Of a stretch of DNA of 64,000 bases, positions 9,805 to 18,765 are shown piece after piece; position 1 is the stretch's first letter, and each line of letters begins with the position of its first letter. The stretch covers positions 62,001 to 126,000 of the forward strand of contig NZ_BMSG01000001.1 in NCBI RefSeq assembly GCF_014649035.1, read 5' to 3'. The translations under genes and the position numbers were made by a program. Under the pieces are notes generated by a model that saw only the letters and a program-made list of their open reading frames with translations, made no database searches and was not told the DNA's origin. The DNA is from Streptomyces sindenensis. Its GTDB lineage: Bacteria; Actinomycetota; Actinomycetes; Streptomycetales; Streptomycetaceae.

Positions 9805-11265
9805 GTGAGTGACACCCCATTCGGATTCGGCCTTCCGCCGGAGGAGCCGGAGAACGGCGACGAGGGCAAGAAGAAGGACCCCACCGAAGGTGGGCAGAGC
9901 GCGGGCGGGATGGGAAACCCGTTCGGTTTCGGGCCGGGGGCGGGCGGGGACAACCCGTTCGCCGCAATGTTCGGCTCGATGAATCCGAACGATCTCGGTG
10001 CGGCCTTCCAGCAGCTCGGCCAGATGCTGAGCTACGAGGGCGGTCCCGTGAACTGGGACATGGCCAAGCAGATCGCGCGCCAGACGGTGTCGCAGGGCAC
10101 CCCGGACGGCACGAAGGACGCCAGCGTCGGCCCGTCCGAGCGGACGGCGGTCGACGAGGCGCTGCGCCTGGCGGACCTCTGGCTGGACGGTGTGACGTCG
10201 ATGCCCTCCGGTTCGGTCTCCACCGTGGCGTGGAGCCGTGCCGAGTGGGTCGAGGCCACGCTGCCGGCCTGGCAGCAGCTGGTCGACCCGGTGGCCGAGC
10301 GGGTGGGCCTGGCGATGGGCGATGTGCTGCCCGAGGAGATGCAGGCCATGGCGGGCCCGCTGATCGGCATGATGCGGTCGATGGGCGGCGCCATGTTCGG
10401 CCAGCAGATCGGGCAGGCCGTGGGCACGCTCGCCGGTGAGGTGGTCGGTTCCACCGACATCGGGCTGCCGCTCGGTCCTGCGGGCAAGGCCGCGCTCCTC
10501 CCGCTGAACGTGGAGCGGTTCGGCAAGGACCTCAGCGTTCCGCAGGACGAGGTCCGGCTGTACCTGGCCCTGCGCGAGGCCGCTCACCAGCGGCTCTTCG
10601 CCCATGTGCCGTGGCTGCGGTCGCATCTCTTCGGTGCCGTCGAGGCGTATGCGCGCGGCATCAAGGTCGACACCAGCAAGCTGGAGGACGTGGTCGGCCA
10701 GTTCGACCCCTCGCAGCCGGAGCAGTTGCAGGACGCCCTTCAGCAGGGCATGTTCCAGCCCGAGGACACGCCCGAGCAGAAGGCGTCGCTGGCCCGGCTG
10801 GAGACGGCTCTCGCGCTGGTGGAGGGCTGGGTGGACGCGGTGGTCCACGAGGCCGCGAAGTCCCGGCTGACCTCCTCCGACGCGCTGCGCGAGACGATGC
10901 GCAGGCGTCGCGCCTCCGGTGGACCGGCCGAGCAGACGTTCGCGACGCTCATCGGCCTCCAGCTGCGCCCACGCCGGTTGCGGGACGCCGCGCGCCTGTG
11001 GGCCTCGCTCACGGACGCCCGGGGTCTGGAGGGCCGGGACGCGCTCTGGGCCCACCCGGACATGCTGCCGACCGCCCACGACCTGGACGACCCGGACGGC
11101 TTCGTCCACCACGAGCAGGCCGACTTCTCCGAGCTGGACAAGATGCTCGGCGAGGCGGCGAAGGGCTCCGGCAAGGACAAGCCGAAGGCCCCCGAGGCCG
11201 ACGCCGGTGACCAGGGCGAGGGCAAGGGCAACGACGAGGACGGCAAGGGCGGCCCCGACCAGTGA
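9805..11265 (+). CDS. DUF2342 zinc-dependent metalloprotease-like protein
   Basis: A 486-residue actinobacterial DUF2342 protein, annotated in relatives as a zinc-dependent metalloprotease or hydrolase. A Gly/Phe-rich N-terminus (repeated NPFGFG-like tracts) precedes an all-helical domain. The probable metal site is EAAHQRLFAHVPWLRSHL near residues 257-274, an E-x-x-H/H pattern rather than classical HExxH. The C-terminus is a charged Lys/Asp/Gly tail. GTG start with GAGGAAA upstream. It overlaps the next gene by 4 nt, indicating translational coupling. From memory it matches Rv3195. The substrate is unknown. Confidence 0.88.
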   Translation: MSDTPFGFGLPPEEPENGDEGKKKDPTEGGQSAGGMGNPFGFGPGAGGDNPFAAMFGSMNPNDLGAAFQQLGQMLSYEGGPVNWDMAKQIARQTVSQGTPDGTKDASVGPSERTAVDEALRLADLWLDGVTSMPSGSVSTVAWSRAEWVEATLPAWQQLVDPVAERVGLAMGDVLPEEMQAMAGPLIGMMRSMGGAMFGQQIGQAVGTLAGEVVGSTDIGLPLGPAGKAALLPLNVERFGKDLSVPQDEVRLYLALREAAHQRLFAHVPWLRSHLFGAVEAYARGIKVDTSKLEDVVGQFDPSQPEQLQDALQQGMFQPEDTPEQKASLARLETALALVEGWVDAVVHEAAKSRLTSSDALRETMRRRRASGGPAEQTFATLIGLQLRPRRLRDAARLWASLTDARGLEGRDALWAHPDMLPTAHDLDDPDGFVHHEQADFSELDKMLGEAAKGSGKDKPKAPEADAGDQGEGKGNDEDGKGGPDQ

Positions 11266-11837
11266 CCCTGCACGACGACGCCGTCCTCGTACTGAAGGGG
11301 TACGCCCCCGAAAGCTCCGAGGGCTCCGAGGGCTCCGAGGGCTCCGAGGACACGCACGGTGAACAGGCGGAGCTGCGTCAGGCCTATCTGGACCATCTGG
11401 CACGCCATGACGACGGCGTGTGGAAGGCGTGCGGGGCCGGGCATCTGACGGCCAGCGCCCTGGTGATCGATCCGGAGCGGGGCAAGGTTCTGCTGACCCT
11501 CCACCGGAAGCTGCGGATGTGGCTCCAGATGGGCGGCCACTGCGAGCCGCAGGACGCCTCACTGGAGGCGGCGGCGCTCCGGGAGGCGACGGAGGAGTCC
11601 GGTATCGCGGGGCTCACCCTGCTGCCCGGCGGACCGGTCCGGCTGGACCGGCACCCGATTCCGTCCCCGTGCAACTGGCACCTCGATGTGCAGTACGCCG
11701 CGCTGGCCCCGGCCGGGGCGGCGGAGCGGATCAGCGAGGAGTCCCTGGAGCTGCGCTGGTTCGGCTACGAGGACGTGCCCCGGGTGGCCGACGCCTCGGT
11801 CGTCCGGTTGCTGGAGGCGACGCGGGCCCGGCTGTGA
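11262..11837 (+). CDS. Nudix hydrolase
   Basis: A 191-residue Nudix hydrolase. The box reads GGHCEPQDASLEAAALREA then TEESGI, that is, G..RE..EE.G with one extra residue between the first glycine and the RE pair, a spacing common in actinobacterial Nudix proteins. The enzyme should hydrolyse a nucleoside-diphosphate-linked compound; the substrate cannot be read. The GTG start overlaps the stop of the DUF2342 gene. Near the N-terminus residues 18-29 are a Ser-Glu-Gly tandem repeat coded by a 9-bp minisatellite. Confidence 0.9.
   Translation: MTLHDDAVLVLKGYAPESSEGSEGSEGSEDTHGEQAELRQAYLDHLARHDDGVWKACGAGHLTASALVIDPERGKVLLTLHRKLRMWLQMGGHCEPQDASLEAAALREATEESGIAGLTLLPGGPVRLDRHPIPSPCNWHLDVQYAALAPAGAAERISEESLELRWFGYEDVPRVADASVVRLLEATRARL
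11313..11348 (+). repeat. 9-bp minisatellite inside Nudix gene
   Basis: Four tandem copies of ggctccgag (first copy with one change) coding for Ser-Glu-Gly repeats before the Nudix domain. Unit length is a multiple of three, so copy-number change keeps the frame. Confidence 0.9.
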
Positions 11838-11857
11838 CGGCGGGCTGAACGGACATG

Positions 11858-11893
11858 GGTAAGGGGCGACCTCCCTGGAGGCCGCCCCTTACC
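11858..11893. terminator. Bidirectional hairpin terminator
   Basis: Inverted repeat with 17-nt arms, one mismatch and almost no loop, in the 95-bp gap between the convergent Nudix and AIM24 genes. The outer stem is ggtaaggggcg/cgccccttacc. No U-tract on either side. Confidence 0.8.
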
Positions 11894-11932
11894 GCTGCCG
11901 GATACCGCTACCGGCTGTGCTGCGTGTGCCGG

Positions 11933-12688
11933 TCAGTTCCAGGCGTTGTTCTGGTTCTGGCCGTGGGAGCCCTGCTGGCCCATGCCGAACTGGGCGCGGG
12001 CGCCCTGGCCGATCTGGGCGTTCTGCGGAGGCATGACCTCGCTCGGCTGCACCAGCGCGAAACCCTGGCCGAGGAAGCTCAGCTCCCAGCCCTCGCCGGT
12101 GTTGCCACGACGCCTGAAGACGCCGGAGGAGTGCGTCTGGGCCTGCATCTGCACCCGAAGGGAGCTGGACCAGGCGACGATCGCGTCCGCGTCGACGTTG
12201 ACGTACTTCTCGGGCGTGACCTGCATCATCAGCGGCTGGCCCGAGGTCATGAGGGCGACCTTGCCCGAGCCGGAGATGTTGAGCTGGTACTTGCCGCTGC
12301 CGGAGATGCCGTACTGGCTGTCGACCGCGATGACCTCGGTGTGCAGCGAGGAGTCGAGCGCGAGGACGTAGGAGCTGTCCACGGTCATCCCCTCACGCTC
12401 GACGTCCACGACGTGGATGTACTGCGCGAGGTTGGCGAGGTAGACGGTGCCCTGGCCGGACACGCGCATCAGGTCGAGGCCCTCGCCGGTGCGCGCGCGG
12501 GCGTTGCGCTGGCTCCGCGACTGGTACTCCCCGTCGAAGTCCATCAGGCCCTGGTAGGCGACCATCGCACCCTTGCGGGCGAGGATGTCGTCGTGGCCGG
12601 TCAGCGAGACCCGCAGGAGCTGCGGGTTCTGGATCGCGTACCGGTCCTGGGTCTGCTGCTCGGTGTAGCTGAAAAGCGGACTCTGCAT
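11933..12688 (-). CDS. AIM24 family protein (1 of 3)
   Basis: A 251-residue AIM24 (DUF124-type) beta-rich protein: repeated G-x-G strands such as GQGTVYLANLAQYIHVVDVE and a closing GQGFALVQPSE, then a Gln/Gly/Asn-rich tail. The family is widespread, named after a yeast mitochondrial protein, and has no settled biochemical role. It is third in a same-strand trio, 19 nt after the second AIM24 gene. Confidence 0.92.
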   Translation of the reverse strand: MQSPLFSYTEQQTQDRYAIQNPQLLRVSLTGHDDILARKGAMVAYQGLMDFDGEYQSRSQRNARARTGEGLDLMRVSGQGTVYLANLAQYIHVVDVEREGMTVDSSYVLALDSSLHTEVIAVDSQYGISGSGKYQLNISGSGKVALMTSGQPLMMQVTPEKYVNVDADAIVAWSSSLRVQMQAQTHSSGVFRRRGNTGEGWELSFLGQGFALVQPSEVMPPQNAQIGQGARAQFGMGQQGSHGQNQNNAWN

Positions 12689-12707
12689 GATGTGTTCTCC
12701 CTCCCCG

Positions 12708-13388
12708 TCAGTTCCGGATCCGCAGCCGGTCCGTGCTGTCCTCGCTCGGCTGGACGACGACGATGCCCTGGCCGGAGAACGCCATCTGGTACGCCTCGCC
12801 GCTGCCCCGCCCGATCAGCGAGCCCGCCTTGAAGCTGCGCTTGCCCTTCACCTTCAGGTTCGGGGACCAGGCGACGAGCGCGTCCGGGTCGACGTACGTC
12901 TCGTCCTCGCCGCGCCCGCAGTCGACGACGATCGGGGTGCCCCGGGAGGTGATGGCAACCCATCCGGTGCCCTGGACGACGACGTTCCACAGGCCCTGTC
13001 CGGCGAACTTGGCGAGGCCCTTGACCTTCTCGACGCCCCACGTGAGGTGGGCGTCGAAGGCGAGGAGGTTGGTGCCGTTGACGGAGATGGAGTCGTTGTT
13101 GAGGTTGATGACGACCACGTCCGCGCCGTAGTCGGCGAGGTAGAGCAGCCCGTCGCCGGAGCACTTCATGACGGGTGCGCCCTCGCCGGTGATCCACTGG
13201 GAGGCGATCTGCCGGACGGCGGGCGGGTTGGGCTCGTACTGGATGAAGCCCTCGTACGCGACCATCGAGCCGGTGCGCGCGAAGAGGTCCTGCCCGGTCG
13301 CCATGGCGACCTTGAGCATGGTGCTGCCGTGGTTCTCCATCCGGGCCGTGACGGGGGTCGGGGCGAAGCCCGCGAGTTGCTGGTTCAT
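12708..13388 (-). CDS. AIM24 family protein (2 of 3)
   Basis: A 226-residue AIM24 protein starting MNQQLAGFAPTPVTARMENH, with GGGAG seven bases upstream of the ATG. It has the same beta-rich layout as its neighbours, ending GQGIVVVQPSEDS. It starts 11 nt after the stop of the TerD-AIM24 gene and is followed after 19 nt by the third copy, so the three form a tight operon. A longer open frame upstream in this phase is antisense-like shadow of the preceding gene. Confidence 0.92.
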   Translation of the reverse strand: MNQQLAGFAPTPVTARMENHGSTMLKVAMATGQDLFARTGSMVAYEGFIQYEPNPPAVRQIASQWITGEGAPVMKCSGDGLLYLADYGADVVVINLNNDSISVNGTNLLAFDAHLTWGVEKVKGLAKFAGQGLWNVVVQGTGWVAITSRGTPIVVDCGRGEDETYVDPDALVAWSPNLKVKGKRSFKAGSLIGRGSGEAYQMAFSGQGIVVVQPSEDSTDRLRIRN

Positions 13389-13399
13389 GACGGGCTCCC

Positions 13400-15064
13400 T
13401 CAGACCTCGTAGGGCTGGACGACGATGAAGTTGCCGGGGGCTCCCCGGAACTGGAGGTTCACGGTCTCGCCGCTGTGTCCGGGGTACGCGTTGCGGCGCA
13501 GCCGGACCTGGCTGGAGACGATCACCTGGGAGGCGGCCGACCAGGCGACGACCGCGTTGCAGTCGGCGAACGTGGTGGGCGTGACCGGCAGGACGACCGG
13601 GGTGCCGTGGGTCTTCACGACCACGGTGCCGGTGCCCTGGAACAGCATGGTGAACAGCGCGCCGCCGGGGATGCCGTGGCCCTCGACCCTGCGCACCTCG
13701 TACTGGAGGGACTCGTCGAACGCGAGGACGTTCTCGGCGGAGACGCAGATGCCGTCGCCCTGGAGCTCGACCGGGTGCAGGTACGAGCCCTCCTCGGCGA
13801 GGAAGACCTGGCCGCGGCCGGTACAGCGCATCAGCTGCATCTCCTGGCCGGTGGCGTTGCCCACAGCGCGGCCGACGAATCCGGCGCTCTTGTAGCCGAA
13901 GTCCACCTTGCCCTGATACATCACCATGCTGCCCTGGCGAGCCAGGACCCCGGATCCGCCCATGGTCAGGTCGACCCGCATGAGCTGCTGGTTCTGCGGG
14001 GTCCATCGCTGCCCGGTCGCTGTCTCCTTGTACGGCTGGAGGGCCGCCTGAAGACCCGCACCCGTGGCCGGCACACCCTGGGGCACGCCCTGCGGGGCGC
14101 CCGGGGGCATGGAGCCGGGGGGCTGCTGACCGTACGGGGCCGGAGCGGGCTGACCGTAGGGCGCGGGGGCCTGCTGGCCGAAGGGGGCGGCGGGCGGGGC
14201 GGCCTGGCCCGGGACCTGGCCGAACTGCGGCTGCTGGGGCGGCTGGGGCTGCTGCGGCTGGCCGTACGGGGACGGGGCCTGGGGGGCCACGGGTGCCTGC
14301 GGGGCCTGGGGGGCCTGGGGCGTCAGCGGGGCGGCGATCGTCGGTGCCGCGTGCACCGGCTGCTGCGGCGCGGGCGGCGGCGTGGGCGCGGACGGCGCGC
14401 CGAAGGATGGTGCGGGCTGCGGGGCCTGGGGCGCGGCCGGGGCGGGAGGCGCGCCGAAGGCCGGGGGCGCGGCGGCCTGGGCCGGCGGGGCGAAGCCCGG
14501 GGCGGCGGCGGGGGCGGCGGCGGGCGGCGCTTCCTCCTCGGCGACCTCGCCCCCGAAGTTCTTCAGGAGCGCTTCGAGACCGCCGTCGAAGCCCTGGCCG
14601 ACGGCGGCGAAACGCCAGACGTCCTTCAGGTAGAAGTCGCCGAGCATCACCGCGCGCTCGGTGGTGAACTCCGATCCGGTGAAGGAGTACCGCACCACTT
14701 CCTCGCCGCCCGCGACGATCCGGATGTACCCCGGGCCGATCTGGGACATCTGCCCGGCGCCGTCGAGCGTCGCGGTGAAGGAGAGCTTCTGGATGGCTGC
14801 CGGGATGCGGTCGAGCGTGACGCGGAAGGACTCGGTGTCACCGGACTGCGCGCCCAGGAGCTGGATGGACTCCTCGGGCGATTTCGGCTGATTGAAGAAG
14901 ATGAAGTACCGGTCGTCGGAGAGCTGCTCGTTGGCGTCGAGACCGAAGCAGCTGATGTCGAAAGTCAGCCCCGGCGCGGCGATCTGTACGCCTACGTACA
15001 GATCCGTCCCTGCCGTGAGATCACTGATCTTGGCCTTGTGGCCGCGTTGGAATTCCCTGGCCAT
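13400..15064 (-). CDS. TerD domain - Pro-rich linker - AIM24 fusion protein (3 of 3)
   Basis: About 554 residues in three parts. Residues 1-175 are a TerD/stress domain (GVQIAAPGLTFDISCFGLD, RYFIFFNQPKSPEES), the calcium-binding fold of tellurite-resistance proteins. Residues about 177-347 are a low-complexity Pro/Ala/Gln linker. Residues about 350-554 are an AIM24 domain ending GNFIVVQPYEV. ATG at 15064 is set by the start of TerD homology; a GGGGGA lies further upstream than ideal. It heads the AIM24 trio. TerD proteins usually sit in stress or membrane-associated clusters; here only AIM24 partners are present. Confidence 0.9.
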   Translation of the reverse strand: MAREFQRGHKAKISDLTAGTDLYVGVQIAAPGLTFDISCFGLDANEQLSDDRYFIFFNQPKSPEESIQLLGAQSGDTESFRVTLDRIPAAIQKLSFTATLDGAGQMSQIGPGYIRIVAGGEEVVRYSFTGSEFTTERAVMLGDFYLKDVWRFAAVGQGFDGGLEALLKNFGGEVAEEEAPPAAAPAAAPGFAPPAQAAAPPAFGAPPAPAAPQAPQPAPSFGAPSAPTPPPAPQQPVHAAPTIAAPLTPQAPQAPQAPVAPQAPSPYGQPQQPQPPQQPQFGQVPGQAAPPAAPFGQQAPAPYGQPAPAPYGQQPPGSMPPGAPQGVPQGVPATGAGLQAALQPYKETATGQRWTPQNQQLMRVDLTMGGSGVLARQGSMVMYQGKVDFGYKSAGFVGRAVGNATGQEMQLMRCTGRGQVFLAEEGSYLHPVELQGDGICVSAENVLAFDESLQYEVRRVEGHGIPGGALFTMLFQGTGTVVVKTHGTPVVLPVTPTTFADCNAVVAWSAASQVIVSSQVRLRRNAYPGHSGETVNLQFRGAPGNFIVVQPYEV

Positions 15065-15184
15065 GCGTAACGACCGTCCCCCATCCCGAAGGTAAATGCG
15101 TCGCGTCAGGCTAACCGCAAACAACGACATCGGGCCAAGCCGGTACACACCCGGTACAGAATCGGCGAACGCGAATGACCCCGG

Positions 15185-15838
15185 TCACTCCTCGCGGGCG
15201 GCGGGCAGCCGGGGCAGCCCCTCGGCCGCCACCACGCCCTCCAGGAACCCCCGGGCGCGCTCGGTGCGCGGATACGCCTCCAGCAGCCGCCAGAAGTCCG
15301 GACCGTGTCCGGGAACGAGCAGGTGCGCCAGCTCATGGAGGAGCACGTAGTCGACGACGTACTCCGGCATGCCCTGCAGCCGGTGCGAGAGTCTGATGCT
15401 GCCCTCGGCGGGGGTGCACGAGCCCCAGCGGGTGTTCTGATTGGTCACCCAGCGCACCGATGCGGGCTTGGCACGACCGTCGAAATACTGGGCGGAGAGC
15501 CGGGCGGCACGCTCCTCGAGCCCCGTGTCGCCCAGGTGGCGCTTGCTCTCCTGCGCGGCGAGCTTGTCCAGCATCACGCCCACCCAGCGCCGCTCCTCCG
15601 CCTGCGACATCCGGGCGGGGATGAGCACGATCGTGCGATCGCCCTCGCGGTAGGCGGTGACCGATTTTCTGCGCCGGGTGCTTCTGCGGACCTCGACCGC
15701 GCTCATCGCCGCGGCGCGGGCCGCATGGGCGGCCGCACTGTGCTGATGGCTTCCGGCGCTGCGCGCGGGGGGCTTCGGGGTCTTTCCGGCGGGGCCGGAC
15801 GGGGGGTCGGCGGGGCCGGACGAGGGGTCGGCGGGCAC
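15185..15838 (-). CDS. YgjP/DUF45-type metallopeptidase
   Basis: 217 residues at most. The C-terminal 150 residues carry the WGSCTPAEGSIRLSHRL segment and the zinc site HELAHLLVPGHGPDFW (HExxH plus a downstream His), typical of the YgjP/DUF45 (SprT-like, M48-related) proteins. The first 45 residues are Pro/Ser/Ala-rich and may not be translated: an ATG at 15706 (MSAVEVRRSTRR) is an alternative start. No clear ribosome-binding site decides it. Substrate unknown. It is alone on this strand, divergent from the ThiF-like gene. Confidence 0.88.
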   Translation of the reverse strand: MPADPSSGPADPPSGPAGKTPKPPARSAGSHQHSAAAHAARAAAMSAVEVRRSTRRRKSVTAYREGDRTIVLIPARMSQAEERRWVGVMLDKLAAQESKRHLGDTGLEERAARLSAQYFDGRAKPASVRWVTNQNTRWGSCTPAEGSIRLSHRLQGMPEYVVDYVLLHELAHLLVPGHGPDFWRLLEAYPRTERARGFLEGVVAAEGLPRLPAAREE

Positions 15839-16089
15839 GCCACGACGTTACCCGCTGTCCGGGAAGGATGTCCCGCCCCGGGATCGCTTGGACGGCGATC
15901 CCGGAATATCCGATCAACAGACCGCACCTGTGGACAACCCCACGCACGATTCGCGGCGGGCCCGCATTCTGGCAGTGGTCCTGCGGAAGAAGCGGAAAGT
16001 TCCGAAAAAGCGGAAAGCTGCGGAAGCTCTGCGGATCAGCAGGTTCGCGGGCGCACCCGTGCCCGTGGCACTACTCGGGGGGAGAAGCC

Positions 16090-17214
16090 ATGTATCCGAT
16101 GCTGAAGCCCGCACTGCGTCGCGCCTGGCGCGGACGGAACACCGTGCAGTTCGGTGTGACACCCGCGCACGCCGTGACGCTCGGTCCGGTGGACATCGCC
16201 ACGGGGAGCTTTCTGGAACTGCTCGACGGCACGCGTGGTGTGCCCCTGCTGTACGAGGAGGCGCGCGCCCTGGACCTGTCGGAACATCACGTGGACGTCC
16301 TGCTGGCCCGGTTGGCGGAGGCCGGGCTCCTCGACGACCCGAGGTCGGCCGGCCCCTCTGCCGATGTGCTGCGTCGTCGTGTCGAAGTGATGGACCGCCA
16401 GCGCCCCGACGTGGCTTCGCTGTCGGTGGTCCGCCCCGAGCCGGGCGGTGGGCTGCGCCGGATGGGGGCCCGGCGGGCGATGCGGGTCCAGGTGCGGGGT
16501 GCGGGCCGGGTCGGGGCGTCCATCGCCTCCGTGCTGTCCGGTGCGGGAGTGGGACAGGTGGAGGTGCTCGACGGGGGCCGGGCCGAGCCCTGGGACGTGG
16601 CGCCCGGGGGCCTGCCTCCGGCGTCCGTGGGGGAACGGCGCGATGTGGCGGCCCGTCGGCTCGTCCGCCGTTCGGCGCCCGGGCCCGGTCCGGCGGAGAG
16701 CGCCGGAGAGCCCGGCCTGTCCCTGATCGTCGTCGCTCCCCGGGACGGCCTCGCGGTGTACGCCCCCGTCGCGGACACCGCGGGTCCCTGGATCGCGTCG
16801 GGTACTCCTCATCTCTATGCGGGCGTGATCGAGGCGACCGGGGTGGTCGGGCCGCTCGTCCTGCCCGGGGGCACCGGCTGCGCGGGCTGCCTGGAGTTGC
16901 ACCGTGCGGACCGGGATCCGCAGTGGCCCCGGATGCTGGCGCAGTGGCGTTCCGGGCGGCGGGGAGCGGTACCCGCCTGCGATCTGGGGCTCGCGACGGC
17001 GGTCGCCGGTCTTGCCGCGGCCCATGCCCTGGCCTTCCTGGACGGGGATCTCCCCGCCTGTACGGGAACCCGCTGGGAGGCCGCTCTGCCGCTGCTGGAC
17101 TGGCGTTCCGAGCAGATCGGCCCGCATGCGGACTGCTCCTGCGGCGCCGCCGGGGGCGCTGGAGGGGAACGGGTCTCCGGGGACGTTCTGGCGCAGGACA
17201 CAATGGCGGGGTGA
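16090..17214 (+). CDS. Orphan ThiF/E1-like protein with possible RRE N-terminus
   Basis: 374 residues. Residues about 35-85 (LELLDGTRGVPLLYEEA...VDVLLARLAEAGLLDD) resemble the PqqD-like leader-peptide recognition fold seen in azoline-peptide (TOMM) enzymes. Residues about 130-330 follow an E1/ThiF Rossmann pattern (RGAGRVGASIASVLSGAGVG, then Asp161), with a zinc-site-like CAGC and a C-terminal CSC. The ATP-binding arginine and RQ motif of true E1 enzymes are not obvious, so it may be a docking scaffold rather than an adenylating enzyme. ATG is preceded by GGGGGAGAA. Just upstream of the ABC1 kinase gene on the same strand. No YcaO gene or obvious precursor peptide lies nearby. Confidence 0.8.
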   Translation: MYPMLKPALRRAWRGRNTVQFGVTPAHAVTLGPVDIATGSFLELLDGTRGVPLLYEEARALDLSEHHVDVLLARLAEAGLLDDPRSAGPSADVLRRRVEVMDRQRPDVASLSVVRPEPGGGLRRMGARRAMRVQVRGAGRVGASIASVLSGAGVGQVEVLDGGRAEPWDVAPGGLPPASVGERRDVAARRLVRRSAPGPGPAESAGEPGLSLIVVAPRDGLAVYAPVADTAGPWIASGTPHLYAGVIEATGVVGPLVLPGGTGCAGCLELHRADRDPQWPRMLAQWRSGRRGAVPACDLGLATAVAGLAAAHALAFLDGDLPACTGTRWEAALPLLDWRSEQIGPHADCSCGAAGGAGGERVSGDVLAQDTMAG

Positions 17215-17277
17215 CCGCCGCCGCCGGAGTGACACCGGTGGCCGAGCGGCGCGGCAGTCTGGGAACTGGAGGGGCAC

Positions 17278-18738
17278 ATGTCTGATCTTCCCCGGAAGGC
17301 GGTTACGCGTACGGCCAAGCTGGCCGCGCTTCCGCTCGGCTTCGCCGGCCGTGCCACCTGGGGTCTGGGCAAGCGGATCGGCGGAAAGTCGGCCGAGCTG
17401 GTCGCCCGTGAGGTGCAGCAGCGCACGGCGGACCAATTGTTCAAGACCCTGGGTGAGCTGAAGGGCGGGGCCATGAAGCTGGGCCAGGCCCTCTCGGTCT
17501 TCGAGTCGGCGCTCCCCGAGGAGATCGCCGGCCCCTATCGGGCCGCGCTGACCAAGCTTCAGGAGGCCGCGCCGCCGCTGCCCGCGCGCACGGTCCACGG
17601 GGTGCTCGCGGAACGGATCGGCGAGGACTGGCGGGAGTATTTCCTGGAGTTCGAGGACACGCCGGCGGCTGCCGCCTCGATCGGGCAGGTGCACCGGGCG
17701 GTGTGGCACGACGGCCGCGAGGTCGCGGTGAAGGTGCAGTATCCCGGGGCGGGCGAGGCATTGCTCTCCGACCTCGCCCAGCTCAGCCGTTTCGCCCGGC
17801 TGCTCGGCCCGCTGGTCCCCGGGATGGACATCAAGCCGTTGATCAAGGAACTGCGCGACCGGGTGTCGGAGGAGCTGGACTACGAGCTGGAGGCGCAGGC
17901 CCAGCGGGAGCACGCGGCCGAGTTCGCGGACGACCCGGATGTGGTGATCCCTCAGGTGGTGCACCAGGCGGACCAGGTGCTGGTGACGGAGTGGATCGAC
18001 GGGATCCCGCTCTCCGAGGTCATCGTGGAGGGGACGGCGGAGCAGCGGGACCGTGCGGGGCAGTTGCTGGCCCGCTTCCTCTTCTCCGGTCCGGCGCGCA
18101 CCGGGCTGCTGCACGCCGACCCGCATCCGGGCAACTTCCGGCTGCTGCCCCCGGCCCAGGACGCGGAGCATCCGGAGGAGGAAGGCGGCCCGGCCGGTCC
18201 GTGGCGGCTGGGGGTGCTGGACTTCGGCACCGTCGACCGGCTTCCGGGCGGGCTGCCGCAGACCATCGGCGACTCCTTGCGGATGGCGCTGGAGGGCGAC
18301 GCGGCGGGGGTGTACGGGCTGCTCCGCGAAGAGAACTTCGTGAAGGAGTCGATCGACCTGGACCCGGACGAGGTCCTCGACTACCTGCTCCCGATCATCG
18401 AGCCGACGCAGGTGGAGGAGTTCACCTTCACCCGTGGCTGGATCCGTGATCAGGCGGCCCGGATAGCGGATCCGCGCTCCCCCGCCCACCAGCTCGGCAG
18501 GCAGCTCAACCTCCCCCCGGCCTATGTCCTCATACACCGGGTGACGCTCAGCACGATCGGGGTGCTGTGTCAGCTCGGCGCGACGGTCCGGATGCGCGAC
18601 GAGCTCGATACGTGGCTGCCGGGGTTCCTCGCCGAGACGGCCGACGCGGCCGAGGTGGTCGACGCGGCCGAGGCAACCGAGGTGGCCGAGGCACCGGAGG
18701 AAGCGGACGAGCCGGAGGGGGAGACGGTCCAGGCGTAG
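17278..18738 (+). CDS. ABC1/UbiB-family atypical kinase
   Basis: A 486-residue ABC1 (AarF/UbiB/ADCK) protein-kinase-like ATPase. Family signatures in order: KxGQ (MKLGQALS, about residue 66), the Ala-rich loop AAAASIGQVHRA, VAVKVQYPG lysine, EELDYELEA, HADPHPGNF catalytic segment and VLDFG metal site. The C-terminus is an acidic Ala/Glu tail. It follows the ThiF-like gene by 63 nt. From memory it corresponds to Rv3197, the neighbour of whiB7 in mycobacteria, where it has been linked to macrolide resistance; that role here is inference from position. Confidence 0.93.
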   Translation: MSDLPRKAVTRTAKLAALPLGFAGRATWGLGKRIGGKSAELVAREVQQRTADQLFKTLGELKGGAMKLGQALSVFESALPEEIAGPYRAALTKLQEAAPPLPARTVHGVLAERIGEDWREYFLEFEDTPAAAASIGQVHRAVWHDGREVAVKVQYPGAGEALLSDLAQLSRFARLLGPLVPGMDIKPLIKELRDRVSEELDYELEAQAQREHAAEFADDPDVVIPQVVHQADQVLVTEWIDGIPLSEVIVEGTAEQRDRAGQLLARFLFSGPARTGLLHADPHPGNFRLLPPAQDAEHPEEEGGPAGPWRLGVLDFGTVDRLPGGLPQTIGDSLRMALEGDAAGVYGLLREENFVKESIDLDPDEVLDYLLPIIEPTQVEEFTFTRGWIRDQAARIADPRSPAHQLGRQLNLPPAYVLIHRVTLSTIGVLCQLGATVRMRDELDTWLPGFLAETADAAEVVDAAEATEVAEAPEEADEPEGETVQA

Positions 18739-18765
18739 GAGGTGCGGGGCCCGGGGCCTCCGGCG

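Noticed and set aside
15929..15937. Match to a Streptomyces DnaA box (TTGTCCACA on the minus strand)
   Set aside because: A single box with no cluster and no dnaA/dnaN genes; not an origin.
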